Shown here: positions 15,181 to 28,200 of the stretch, piece after piece
Layout of the letters: each line of letters starts with the position of its first letter
Numbering within the stretch: position 1 is the first letter of the stretch
Source: Mycteria americana
Taxonomy: Eukaryota > Chordata > Aves > Ciconiiformes > Ciconiidae
Reading direction: 5' to 3'
NCBI RefSeq assembly: GCF_035582795.1
Contig: NC_134370.1
Coordinates: 34,025,501 to 34,089,500, forward strand
Length of the DNA: 64,000 nt
The notes under the pieces: model-generated
The model's input: the letters and a program-made list of their open reading frames with translations, nothing else
Database searches by the model: none
Told to the model about the DNA's origin: nothing
Position numbers and translations under genes: made by a program

Positions 15181-15560
15181 TAGTAGCATCCCAGGTCCCT
15201 TACTGACCCTTCTCTTTGGGTGTCTTTGGTGTTTGGCGAGTGGCCAGAGTGGGCAGGCCCGTTCCCCGCATGAGGTCCCAACACAACTTTCAACAAAACC
15301 TCTCTTCTCTGTGCCCGAATGCGGGGACTGGCAGGAGCTGGGGGAGGAGCACCAGGAGGGCAGCGCGGAGCCCTCTGCGAGGGGAAGGGTCCACGGAGAA
15401 GTTGCCATCTCCAGCGTGAGCGAGGGTGGCTCCTCAAGCAAGGATCCCAGCCGGTCACCCTGTGCGCAAGGTACGGCAGTCTTGGGGCAGAGGGAGACTG
15501 GAAAGAAGGAGGAAAGGGAACTAGAAAAGAGCTGAGCAACTAGGAGAGGAAGGTGACAAA
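15181..15560. other. GC-richer patch without a recognised gene
   Basis: GC content rises and open frames appear in several phases on both strands (up to 153 codons). None has a recognisable motif and CpG density is much lower than in the island at 37 kb. It could be an unmethylated regulatory patch or simply local composition. Confidence 0.5.
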
Positions 15561-16052
15561 GAGAGCAGAGAAACCAGGACTGAGGGGCTTGGAAGAACAT
15601 GACCCACCGCCTGCAGGGAAAATGAGATTCAATGAGAAGCTCAGATATGAGGAAAGTAGGGAATAGTGATGCTGTGGGGAGCAGGAGGAGAATTTATTGT
15701 AGAATTAATGGCTTGATGCAATCCTGAGTATGTAATGACCGAGGGACTTCAGTGGGAATACCCACATTGTACAGGCAAATCTGATGTGCATTTTTCTTTA
15801 AATTTTTACTCTGCTGATATTAAGTATTTTTGACTGGTTCCCACGTGTCTCCAGAGTTTAACAACATAAAATTGTATTCTTCCACATTGCTGGTCTTCTC
15901 CTAAGCCATGAAGTTGGAAAACTGTCTAAAAACAACTTTCAAAACCAAAAGTTTCCCTTCCTGAAATCAGCAAGTAAGGGGTTCACTGCATCTCAGTCCC
16001 TCAGGTTTCCCATCTGTTCAAAAGGTTATGGCTGCTTCCAGGAAATGGATAC

Positions 16053-16074
16053 ATTTATTTATTTATTTATTTTT
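16053..16074 (+). repeat. ATTT tetranucleotide microsatellite
   Basis: About five ATTT units in a row. Length polymorphism is likely; no functional role is suggested. Confidence 0.85.
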
Positions 16075-17599
16075 GGAGGAGAGGAGTACATGATTCGGGA
16101 ATAAGATGTAAGAGATGGTGTCCTCTTCTGAAGGGATGGTGAGACCTGCTCTTTAGCATGTGACAAAGCTCAAATATGATTTCTTCTCTTAGACTTGAAT
16201 GCCTTTGGACCCCAGATGCTCAAGGATAAAGGTTTTCTTGTTTGTTTGTTGCTTGTTTTCTGAGTGGAGTTTTATTTATTTATATATGTGCAGAATGATC
16301 TATTCTACTGGGTAGGATGTCAGACTATTTATTTTGGCACCTAGTTTGAAAAATAGGTGCTTTTACTGTGCAGCTGAAGTGTTTTTGCTTTAAGTCCCCT
16401 TAGGATTGTAAAACCCACCGGAGTAGCGGTTCACTGCAAAACGAAGAGTGAATAGTACTTGGTTTTATAAATTTCTCACCACTTTCCACACTCTATGTCA
16501 AATTCATGCACATAACCTTCCATTTTCATGAATCTCACATGGGTCAGCATGCTTGGATTTACTGGTTTTTTTTTTTAATTGAAATTCTTATTGGAAATCT
16601 AGTTATGTAGGGTATTAAGTTCCAGCTGTCCTTATTTTGAAACAAGACTGTTTACTGCTTGATTAAGAAAACTTGTCCAAAATAACGCTGTGTATGTCAT
16701 GGCAGAGTACTTTCTATATAAAATGTTATTTTACAGTATTTCCCTATTGACATTTCTCCTAAGACTTGTTTGGTACTTGGAAGGCACGCTGGAGACAGCT
16801 GGCCAGTACAGCCATGGCTTAAGCCTTATCCTGTCGTTATCAAATGCATACACCACCATATACAGGACAGGATCTCTATCCATGGAGTGGCTACAAGCCA
16901 GACTTAACTCACTAGGTAGTATCTGCTCGAAAAATCAGAGCTGGGAACAGCAGATACAGTGATGCATCTCAGCCATCTCTGAGCAATGTGTGAGTGTACG
17001 CATTCAGGCTGATGGGGCTCTCCTGTGTCCTCGGGACACTGGAAACACGCTGGGAGAGAACAAGTAGTAGATTCATCCCTCAACTTCTTTGCTGTCGAGC
17101 CAGACTGGTGACGGCTGCATGAGGCTCTTCTTTCACCTCTTTGGTAAGTACAAACGAGGCAGCTTAAAATACAGCCTTAGTCTCCAGCTGGAAGAGAAGT
17201 GGTGACTCTGCTGGGTGGTCGGGCTCTCCACTCCTCTGTCCTGCCTGGGGCTGCCCCGTCCCCATGAGCTCTTCATTCCTCGCAGGCAGTGGGCTGACTG
17301 CACTGGCAGTAAAAAATGACACCCGCCCCTGCCACGGTCTGTCTCGGCTGTCTGCTGCTAAAATCGGTCTGCTGGTATCTCACTTCCCAGAGCAACATCT
17401 CAGGATCTTCATTTTCATTCAGAAGGTGCAATTTTGTGGTTTGGTTTTTGGTGTGAGGGAATGTTGCAGTTTGATATTTCTCTACAGATATAAATTTCAA
17501 GCTTGTAGGCTTAAGGGATAGGGTGGAGAAAGTATCTTCCTTTTTTCTGCTTATGACAATAACCATGAATATAAATAGCTACATTAATGAGGCTTATTG

Positions 17600-17810
17600 A
17601 AAGTATTTTATTAGGGAATGTACAAGTCATTAACTTTTCAGTAAGAAAGTGTAAATGGCCCATCTTATATTTGCATGTGAAACTATAAAACTTAATTTCC
17701 TATGCATATAAGAGCATTTTTGTCCATCATAGTAGCCGAAGCGCTTTAATAAGTCATTTTACTTTGAAATAGCGCTGTCATTTAGTACTGTCATTTTTTC
17801 CTCCACCACC
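17600..17810. promoter_or_regulatory. Possible distal regulatory patch with POU-type sites
   Basis: ATTTGCAT (17669-17676) and TATGCATA (17701-17708) occur within 40 bases, in a block that also contains homeodomain-like TTAAT words. The block has no open frame and no repeat character. This is the sort of sequence seen in conserved non-coding enhancers, but conservation cannot be judged from one sequence. Confidence 0.2.
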
Positions 17811-20800
17811 TTACATTCCCAAATTCTTTCATAAAAGACAGCATATGATTTTGTGAATGTAAAAATAAAAACATGGGTGATGTTCTGTGGGTAGAATCCT
17901 CATTTTGGAAGCTGGTTTGGAGAGTGGATGAGCACCATTACTACTGAATGGAAAATTTTCTTTACCTGAGTAGCCAGCTAGTTTTACTAGTGGCCTGATA
18001 GGACTTTTTGTTGCATTTGTTTTAGAATTTCTTGGTGTTAAAAAGCACGCTTACTGTGTCGTTCATGTACATGCTAGCAGCAAGATCCTAGAGGACAATG
18101 TAGAAAGAAATAAAAATGAGGAATTGATTAACTTAGGGTATTTTCATAGGTCCTGAAAATAAATAACAATTTTATATCACCTTACTAAATCTAGTGTGTT
18201 CATTTTCAATGAAATGGACTAAAAGATGAAGCCAAGTGTTATAGTGTATATTTTGAGTTTGCTCCAGTTCTGTGTTTGCTGCTATTTGTGTCTGTAAATC
18301 AACCTTTCTGAAGCTTCACAGATAAAATTTTTTAAAAATCTCAGTGGTTTTGGTTCTTCAAAATGGTGATGTTTCAGTTGTTGATGTCATGATAACTTGT
18401 TATTATAGAGAACTTTCTTCTAAGGGAACGTATATGGCATAAAGTATAGAGCACTGGGCTCTGAGAATTATTCAGAATTAGTAGCTACATAGGGATGACA
18501 CGCAGAAGAGTAGCAGTGGTGGACCAAGGCACAGAAAGAAGGCCCTTTGAAGAAGGTGGAGAAAGAAGGGTAGGCACACTCCTCGCAGAGAGAAATGTCA
18601 TGGCAAAATGAAAACAGAACATGACTAGAAGACAGAAACCTGACACCAGATTATTTTTTTCCTAATAGAAGAATGTAGTGAATCTTTGTGTAAGGTTGTA
18701 AGAGATCCACAGGAGGAAACCTCATGGCAAGAAATAGTTGTAGAAACATACCCCACTGAGGTCTAGTGACATTTTTATCTACAATATTGTCTTTGTTGTT
18801 TAACTCCAATAGTTATGAAATGTATCAAATTCATGTGAAACAGAAACAATCTCCTTAGTCTTAAAACAATAATTTTAACATCCTTCCTATTTCTAACAGC
18901 AACAAAAAAAAAGAAGTTGGCAATAACTTAAGTGCTTCCCTTTTACAGATGCACATATATATGCACATAGAAACCAAGTCTCATAGTAACAAAAATTGTC
19001 ACGTGCACTTGACAACAGCAGGCCTGTGTTTTTCCTTAAGGCTTGAGTCAACTAAGAAAAAGTGCCATGTTGAGCATTACACCGTTTTTCTCTGGATAAT
19101 TCAATGTGTGAATTACTTCACTATTATTTCACTGTTTTCCTATACACTAGATTTCAAGAAAGCAATTTTATGTATACAGTATTTAAGCACCCACGAAGGC
19201 CTGCTGACATTTGCTGGGATTATACATAAAATCCTGCCACGGCTGCAGAGAATACTCAGCTTCTTCCTCCAAAAGGCTAGTCTTGTCTTCACATATGATG
19301 AGATATTTATTGAGTACAATGTTAACAGCTACCATATTGCTGTACTCCCACATTGACGCAAACGTTGGCAAAAGCTACTGTGCCAGCTGCCCACTTACAC
19401 ACTCTAGTGGCACCTTTGCTATTCCTCAAATCCACAAATTGCCATTCTCATCCAATTAATGCTCAAACACTGGTGGGTTTTTTCTGCTTCACATATTAGC
19501 AGATTTCTGTCAGAAAATAAAAGATGAAGATGGATACACAAGAGCCTGTCAAACCAGACCAAACCCAGCAAAGTTAAGACTTTTTCAATGCCAGAAAATA
19601 CCCTGGAGTGGTCTGTGAGAATATTATGAAAGAGAACCAAGGATTAGTACAGAGAGTGAGGAGATTAAACCTTCATTAAAATGAGTACTCGTACACAGTA
19701 CATATGGCAGACAACTATTCTTATAGCTGTAATGGAGCAGAAGTCTTCCTGCAGTTACACAGGTCCCACCTCTGTCCTACCTGAGGAACGGGCTTCTGCA
19801 GTGGCTGCTGGAGGACACAGGTCAGGACAGAAACATGCAAGCCCAGAAGACTCCCCATGGCATGGCACTTCTCTGTAACAAGATAAGGTGACTTCCATAA
19901 TCAGCATTTGAATCTAAACTGCACACATGGCTTTTGCCCTCCTGCTCATAGACTGTGCTCCTCCAGCCTATGATGGTATGTTTACTACCAAGCCAAAGCA
20001 TGGGAGCTGCATTCCCCTCTTGAGTGCACAGAAGTGGAGGTGACGAGCATTTCTGATAAATTTTCATCTCTAGAAGTGTTATCTCAAATCTAAGATAGTC
20101 TCTGCCTGCTGTCCTCCAAAATATGCTGCAAGGGCATAGTCAAGTCTTGAATTTGTGTCCCTTTTTATTTTTAAGTATGTTTACATGTTTTTCTAATGGA
20201 GTTGTATTTCTCATGTTTAAAAAACAAAAAAATCAACTTAATTTGGTGCGTGCCATTTTTATGGTTGTGTAATCACTTTTCTCTGTCCATGAAGCTTTAT
20301 TTTGATTATCAGGAGGGATTTTATACTCTATAGACTTGTGATGAACAAGAGGCATGCAAAGACCATACTGTGGTGGTGGTGATTGTCAAAATGTGAGGAA
20401 AAAAACCCACAGCTTTTGATGTACACCCTTTCAGATCTCAATGGCCACTTCAATATTTTGAAACAGAAATACAGAATATCAAAATATATCTAAATGACAT
20501 GCCAACACCTTTCCAAAATACCAGCAGTGCTGTTCTTGTCTGGATTTTGTGTACTAAGTCAAGAGGGGTTCTTTTGGAGTGTCACTGTTTCAATGCTTTC
20601 AAAACTCCTGATGTTATAATGCATTGCTATCCAATATTTTATTATTCTCAGTAGGACATTTACGGGAGAGATGAAACATGAGTAGGCCATAATTAATCCT
20701 TTCAGCAGTTCTAGTTGCGTACTCATGGCTGCGTGGAACTACTTAGTCTTAAGCAGAAACCTGGAGGGTCTCTACATTGTGATGGTGTTCGCCAGTATTC

Positions 20801-22195
20801 CCTTCTGACCTAGTCTGTGTTTTGGTGTAATGTTATTTTAGGGACAGGTTTGGTAGTTTAGAAGCAAAGTCTAGAAATAGACACCCAGGTGTACATCTCT
20901 TAAAGCAGCAGGGCTTCTGCTGCTCAGACTCTCTGATAACTTCATTCCTTTATTCAGGGGTTGCTGCACATAAAGCATTCCTCCAGATCATTGCCAAATT
21001 ATTTGTTTATAGTTTCAGGGCATATTATGTTTAAATTACTTGAGATAGTGTCATAACAGGTATAAACTAATTATTCTAATCAACGTTGAAATACAGTGCC
21101 GTCAAGTTCCAGGTGTCATTTTAGAATGTCTGCCTGTGAAAATCCTTCTGTGCTGTTCCACTGAGGCTAATTGGGCCGGATCCTTCTGTTTCAACCCATG
21201 CATTGAAGTCAATGAACTTCCTTCTTACTGTCACTCTGGGAAGAACGAACATAATCTCTGTCTCAGGGGACCTCATAAGACATATTTTATCCTTACACTT
21301 TTCCTTACCCTCTATTCCTTACTTGGCAAATATAGAGGTGTTAAATATAAATACAAAAATATTTATATTGTATATGCTATGTTATTAGGTGAATGAATTA
21401 AAAAGGCAACTCGGCAAAAGAAGGTTGAGGGGGGGAGAATGAAAACCATTACTTCAGTGCAGAAGGAAAAGCAAAAAGTTTGCAGAAGCAGAGAAAAACT
21501 TACTTCAGAATTCTAATAAGTAGTGTTAGTGACTTTTAAAATAATAATGTCTGCTGGGGCACGAACAGAGGAGCACTAAGAAAGCTCAGCTATCTGGTGA
21601 GTGCCAAACGATACTGCTCTGCAGCTACTGCCTCCAACACAAATAGCTCAGCTACATTTACGTATCCTTACTGGAGGCAATCAGTCACGCATGGAACAGA
21701 GCAGTTATAAATAAGGTCTGCCGTTCATATACATTCAGTTATTTTTGCAACTAAGCTATATTTGGGTCCAAAAGAAATATTTGGATAACTGAATGTCTCC
21801 CTCGTAGAAGGAGTGGAGAAAAAAAGAGTGCAAATTATCAGCATAGGTCAAGAAATAATTGACATTCAGAATTCAGTGCCTGGGTATATTTCATCTTCAG
21901 AACCAAAGTGTTGCCACCCTGTCCAACCTTTCGAAAGACATTGGCGCCTTAGGCTTAAGTACCTAATGTCACAGTGAATGAAGAGATCCAGACAGCCAAC
22001 TTACTGCTCATGATGGAAAACAACACAGCAAGTGGAAGGAGGAGGTGCACCGTAAGAATATTATAAAAATAGCAGAGATAGTTTAAAGAAAATTGTTAAT
22101 AAAAAAGATATCTTTGAGCAGAAAGTTAGCCTCTTGAATTTGCCCATGTCTGTGTTTCTCAGTGTGACGATAGCAAAATGCTTTAAAAACATTGA

Positions 22196-22220
22196 TTTTT
22201 TTTTTTTTTTTTTTTTTTTT
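22196..22220. repeat. Homopolymer T25
   Basis: An uninterrupted run of 25 T. It is bordered by GATAGCA on the left (22170-22176) and TGCTATC on the right (22220-22226), which are inverted copies of each other, and by CATTGA/TCAATG arms. Exact length is likely variable and prone to sequencing error. Confidence 0.9.
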
Positions 22221-25200
22221 GCTATCAATGTCTGCCCCACAAAGACCACTTGTTTTAGAAATTTCAGTCAAACACATATCTGCACACTGTGGGTTACCAG
22301 CTCTCCAGAACTGTCTCAAGGAGTCTGTCTAAAGTATGATGAACTCAGTTGCATATATAGGACCAGCGAGACACACAAATTCACTTGCTGGGCATAGGGC
22401 AGCAAAGCAGGAGACTCGCAGCGCTGGTGTGTGCAACCATAGCATCGAGCAAGAGAGCCAGAGAGCTCAGTGGGGCTAACATCATCAGCCTTTACTCGCA
22501 TTTAGTAATTCAGTAATAGACATGCAAAAGTCTAATTTTCTTAATTGACTGAATCTAGTCAGATGATCAATATGTCATTACTGTTTTCCCCGCATGAAAC
22601 AAGAACATGCGGTATATCTTCCCCTAGTTTGGGGTTTTTTTTTCTCCTTACTTTCCCTCTTTTTGGACATTCTCTCTACTTTATATTTCAGAGCTATTCT
22701 TCAGGGCTTAAGAGAAGACAGGTGCAAGTATTGTGTTTGGATTTGTTCTGCCTGTGATATTTCATTCTAAATGGAGCCAATGTTAGGAGCTTTAACCTTT
22801 TTTTCCTCGAGTTTGGCCTTGATCTTACTGCCAAGGAAATGCACATCCACCAATGTTTTGCATTTTAAGGAGAAAATGCAAACAGAAAAAAATTGACCAG
22901 TTTTTGATAAAATATGCATGTTCAGGCCGTGTTTTCTATTTGAGAGGCTGATAAAGTTCAGCATGAAAAACATTTTAATGTTAACTAATTTCAGAATTAC
23001 AGCTTTTTGAATAGAAAAAAAACCCAGATATAAGCCCTTTGGTTTATAACTAGTGTAGCAATGGGGCAGAGGTGACATTTCCTTAGTTGCTTCTATCTGT
23101 AAGAATCCAGTCTTTACCAACGCATTATTCCAAATTCTTCACTGAATAATTTGCATAATCATTTCAGTTTCTGTGAGTCTCATCACCAGCAAATTCGTTC
23201 ATTAGAATGTATATGAAGGACAAACATAGAAGGAACTGAACACAGTTGAACTGAATTCATAAAAAGTTTGAGCAAATGCTGGTGATTTTTTTCCAGTATT
23301 TTCTCAGCTCTCTTAAGAACCAATTCAAATCTCATCTAAAAGCAGTGAAAAACCTCCATCACTTACTGAGTTTTGTAAATCTGTGAGCCTTCTATACCTC
23401 ATGCTCAGAAATAAAGACAATACAGACCTTCTTCTGATTTTGACCTTTTTTCTGTAGGTATGAAACTTGTTGAGGTATTCTCACATTCCTACAAACAGCC
23501 TCCACCCATGAACATTGTTAATCCCTCTGGTATGTTCAGGTCTTGCATATGTTGGCTTTTTGCCATTTTATCTGAGCACAATGTCCTTAAAGCTTGCAGT
23601 ATGACACAAGATATAGCAAAGGAAGATAAAGAGAGGAACAGAGCGGACAGTAATAAACATGAATGAAAAGGGCAAAAGAGCCTCTCCGTATTTTCCATCC
23701 ATTCTGCTACTCTTGCTTCTTTTCCCTTCTCTTTTATCTTTTGATTTACATTCTCCTCTCTCTGCCATCAAGAATTTAAACATTTTAAGTCATTCCCTCT
23801 GTCTTTCTCTACTGTGAGCATGAGTTACGAGGAATGAGCAATAATGAATGAATGCACTCTTCCTTAGGAGCAACAAGCAATATGCTTACAGCAGGAGCTG
23901 CTGACACAGCGCATGGGGAGACTGCGAATGGAGTAGCATGGCACGGTTTCATAAATCAGCATGCAAAAAATGTCAGACATCGTGTGTCACCACGTGGTAG
24001 CTGGTTAGGAAGAACAACTTGGTTTTCTCCAACCTGAACCTACCCAGGAACAACCCATTTGCAATCTCTAGGTGCCAAGTTTTGGAGCTTTTTGTTCAGT
24101 TTTGTTTTGGTTATACTTAGGATTAAAACTTGCTTGCTTAATTACTTCCCATTTCATTCCCTGAACATCTGGTTAGCCAAATACCAGGTAGTGGATTATC
24201 ACGCAGGATTCTGTGGTGAGGTGCAACTCTTATGTGAGTTTCTTATGTATACTTAAAAGAGGGTGAATTTTATTTCTGTTGGCTTTTTATTAGCTTTAGA
24301 TATTCAGAAAAGACTTTAAAGATGGCAATACCTGTGTTGAGCTCCAGATCCCCCGATGTTTTGCCATTCAAATTCTGCTCTTTACATGTTTTCTTTCTCA
24401 GTCCTTACGTAAGGCAATTACATAAGAGAAGACTGTAATCTCCAAAATCATTTACCATATTAAACAGCAACTACCATCAACGGATCTTTATCAGCCGCCT
24501 GGAGCAGAAGAGAAACACATGGCTGTACATTTGGAAACCAGTTGTTTACAATACTCATCAATGCTTGCTGCCAATCATGGGCAGATGTCATCAACAGTCA
24601 TTACGCAGCTCTGAAAATAGAATCAAACTTGACCTGGACAGGTCCTCAAACAATTGATAAACTGCCTCTGAACGATGGAAATGTGTGGAGTCCATTCTCT
24701 CCACAAGCCTCCTGCCGCCTGGGGATCCTGCAGACCCAGAGGTAGGGCAGCGTGGGGAGGGGGTACTCAGTTGGGGTGGACATGTCAAGCTGAAGTCTCC
24801 TCACCCCTAAGACTTATGGTTTCTCTGGGTCTCCTTGATCTGTCCTCGTGGAGAGGAGCATGACCAGCATATGCCTGCTGATCCCTGCAGCAGTGCTGTG
24901 TCATCTCTGGAAACGGCAAGTTATGTTTGCCCCTTGTTGTTCTTCCTTTTTCTTTTTTTCCCCAGAAACCACTGGTAAGCAAAGAGAGCGAGCAGGAGAA
25001 AGCACTTTGGGGAGGAGAAGGGCAAAGAGGTTTTGAGAGCCCCTCTGCCGTTTGTGTGCTTCTTTGGCTGTCTCAGCCACCGCACTGTGTGCCGGGAAGG
25101 GAAGAAACAGCATCAGAGTGCAGAGGGGTGCCTGCGCCTCCGTCCTGCCCACTTCCCAAACCATGTGAACTCGGCATCGAGAGCTGGCGTCATGGCTCTG

Positions 25201-28200
25201 ACAGCGCTCCTGCAATTACTGTGTTGTGTGGAAGGGGACAACCTGCCACAGTCTCATATTGATACGGTTGCCCAAATGTGGCTTCCTCTGCTGAGCTCCC
25301 ACGAGAGGATAAAGAGTACGGAGAGCGGCTTCCTTTCCCCTTCCTTCCCCAGCCCTCACGCAAGGTTTGAGAGGAACACTGCCTCCTCCTTTTCTTTGAG
25401 AAGTGCTGGCGAGCACAGGCTGTTACAGTCCACCGCATACAGTGCCTTGGCATCAGAAGCGGTCAGCTGCTCCCACGCTCCTGTTTGCTTGCTGGCATGT
25501 GGCAGAGGGCATGAGAGAAAGGGAAGCAACGCTATACTTCTGAAATGAGGCATAGCAAGCGTTGTGTGCCCGCAGCTCCAGCCCAGCCTGCCAGTGTTTG
25601 TCTGCTCTTTAGTTAGCAGGTAGAACATTACAAGTGACTTGCACTTAGCTGCTCTCCTGTGCAAACCCCTCTGATCTCCAGCAGGCCTGGAAGACATGAT
25701 TTAAGGCTGTAAGAAATGTGTTGCTTAGCCTTTTTGGAAGTGCACAGCTAGTGTTCATGTGGTAATGTTATCTTTGAAATACAAGAGTGCTTTGCAAAGG
25801 CTACCAATACTGCTAAACGTATTGGTAGCGTTTATAATAATTTTTAAGACATGTCTCTGTCAGAACAATATTCTGTTTGTCAGAAATAGCCAACAGTCCT
25901 CCCACAATGGAAGAGGGCTGGATATCTCTTTGCTATTTGCTTCTCCTCCTTTACAGTCTCTAGAAGGGTGCATGCAGAGGAGCTTCCTATCTCTCTACTT
26001 TCCTAAAACAAGGAGGACACTACAGCAATAACCATTTGGTGACAAAAATGTTGGACTGAATCAAAGTTTGTTATGAACTATATAGCAGAATATACCGTTA
26101 TGCTTTATCTGTGCAGGGAGTGATCTCTTTATTTAACAGCAGTTGCAGCAACAGAAACGTTTCTGACTACAGTTTTTGTTTTTATGCTTTTCCGAGCATT
26201 CTCCTTCTCCTTTTTGGTTGTTCTTGAAGTTGTGACATGAGACCAGGGAAGCTTAAGAGCTTAAGTGACTTCTTAGCGTACCATCATTTCAAGATGAATA
26301 AGTGTTCATGAAGACAGCCTGCGGGAAGGGAATTGATGTACTATTTGAATGCCCTGACTTTATAATTCATACAAAACTCTCTCGGCAGGAGTGTGCCCAG
26401 TGCTGAAAACTCTGCCTTAGGGTTCAGATGGATCAAGCAGTAATAAGACTCCATGGCTAGTTGAGGGGGAGTAAGAGGAGAAAACAATTTAAAAGCAATG
26501 AAAGAAGATACCCACGATCATTGTTGTAGCAAAGCTTTTGCTCCCACAGCCTGTGGAACCACCACATAATAGGTTGGAGAACTGACCCTGCTCTCAATTG
26601 CCTGCCTTGCAGCTGCACACGGGATTGCAACCTCGGTTTGGGAACAACTGGCTGAAGGAGAGGCAGCTGGCTGCTCTGCTCAGCTGTGTTTTGAGACGAG
26701 CAATTTTCTGTTGAGGTCAGTGAGAGTTTGACAGTATAAGGAGTTCAGACCACCATCCCTAGAGAGGGTGGAGAAATCCAAAATGAGAAAATAGGGATAA
26801 GACCATACATTCTCTCTAAAACTGGTTGCATGATCTATTTCAATCTGAATATATTTGTCCATAATGTGTTTTTCCCAGCAAGTTACAGGAAGGAGGTTTT
26901 ACTCCAAGATGAATTCACAGTTTGCATAAAGCCTGCATAATATTTCCATTTAGACAGTGCTGTCAGGCAGTCATTTCAATGAGTGCTGAAAATCCCAAAC
27001 CAACTGCAGTCTAATCCCACTGCTTGCTCCTATTTCTGTATTGACGCTCCTGGCACCTCCCAGGCATTTGCCTTCTGCAACCAAACAGCCGCACACTGGG
27101 AGTGAGCGTCTTTGCCCAAACTGTCTGCTATGTAATAATGCTTGCTGATAACAACTGTTCTCGTAAGTCCTAGATGGCACGGTTTCACATGCTGAAGCAC
27201 TGTGCACCAAAATAAAACCAAGACCCAGATGGCTTGGCTTTCCCCACATTAGCCATCATGTTCATTGCATACTTTTTTTAGATGATTTTTTGCAAGTTTT
27301 AATTAAGAAGGTAGTTTTGAACTACCTGGTGAGAGGAGTGAGTGGACCGACCTCTGCTTTCACAGCTGGGCTTCCCAATGTGTGTCTCATTTGTCCGTAA
27401 GCATACCTCATCCCCCCTAAGCATGGGAAGAAGCCCTGAAAACATTTTGGAGCACCTTCCTGTGTTTTCTCCCTGAATTATTTGCTGTCATGTTTTTATC
27501 AACAGCACTGCTCCTGTGCTGGAAGCTGGAAGCTTTGCTTGCAAGTCAGGCAGAGGCCAGTCACGTGCATTTCTGGTGTTTGTGGTAGCCCTGTTATTAA
27601 CTCCTGAGGGCGTAAGACTTAGTGGTCAGGCTATAGATAGCCTACGGGTCTGATAGCTGCTAATCTCATTAACCCTCAGACTTAGCTTGATTTATACTTC
27701 ATTTGCTCCCCTTCGTTTATAGCGATATATTACTCAACTTCAAGAAAGAACAAAACCACAGGGTAGATGATAAAAAAGTGGTCACAGAGCATTTTTGCTT
27801 AGGCCTCAAACTCTCCGCAGAGAATGGAGGATTTGTATGTAATTTAGTGCCACTGGCACTCGTTTCTATTGCACTAATAGGCAAATGTGAATAGGCCTTG
27901 GTGGGTGCTAAAGAATTTCAGTTTTCCATCTCTCCTCTGTGATGGAAATGTCTGCCTTTTCTGAATAACTTTGCTTGAATAAATTTTATGAATGTAAACA
28001 CACATGTAGTAATAAGTTTCTAGAGTTTTTACTATAAATGAGCATTTGGCTCTGCTCCAAAAATACACACAGGTTTCAGTACTGTCTTAATACCAGGGCT
28101 AATTCATTCCAGGGCAGGAGCTGTTTAGTGGTACGCAGAAATTAAGAGGGTTTTGTGCTCAGTTTTTGTATGACATTAGCTATATCACTGTAGACATGTG

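Noticed and set aside
15139..15600. 153-codon minus-strand frame
   Set aside because: It competes with four other frames in the same patch; Ser/Pro/Leu-rich with no family resemblance.
25033..25548. 171-codon + strand frame
   Set aside because: Its frame is open by composition only; overlapping minus-strand frames are equally long and no domain is visible.
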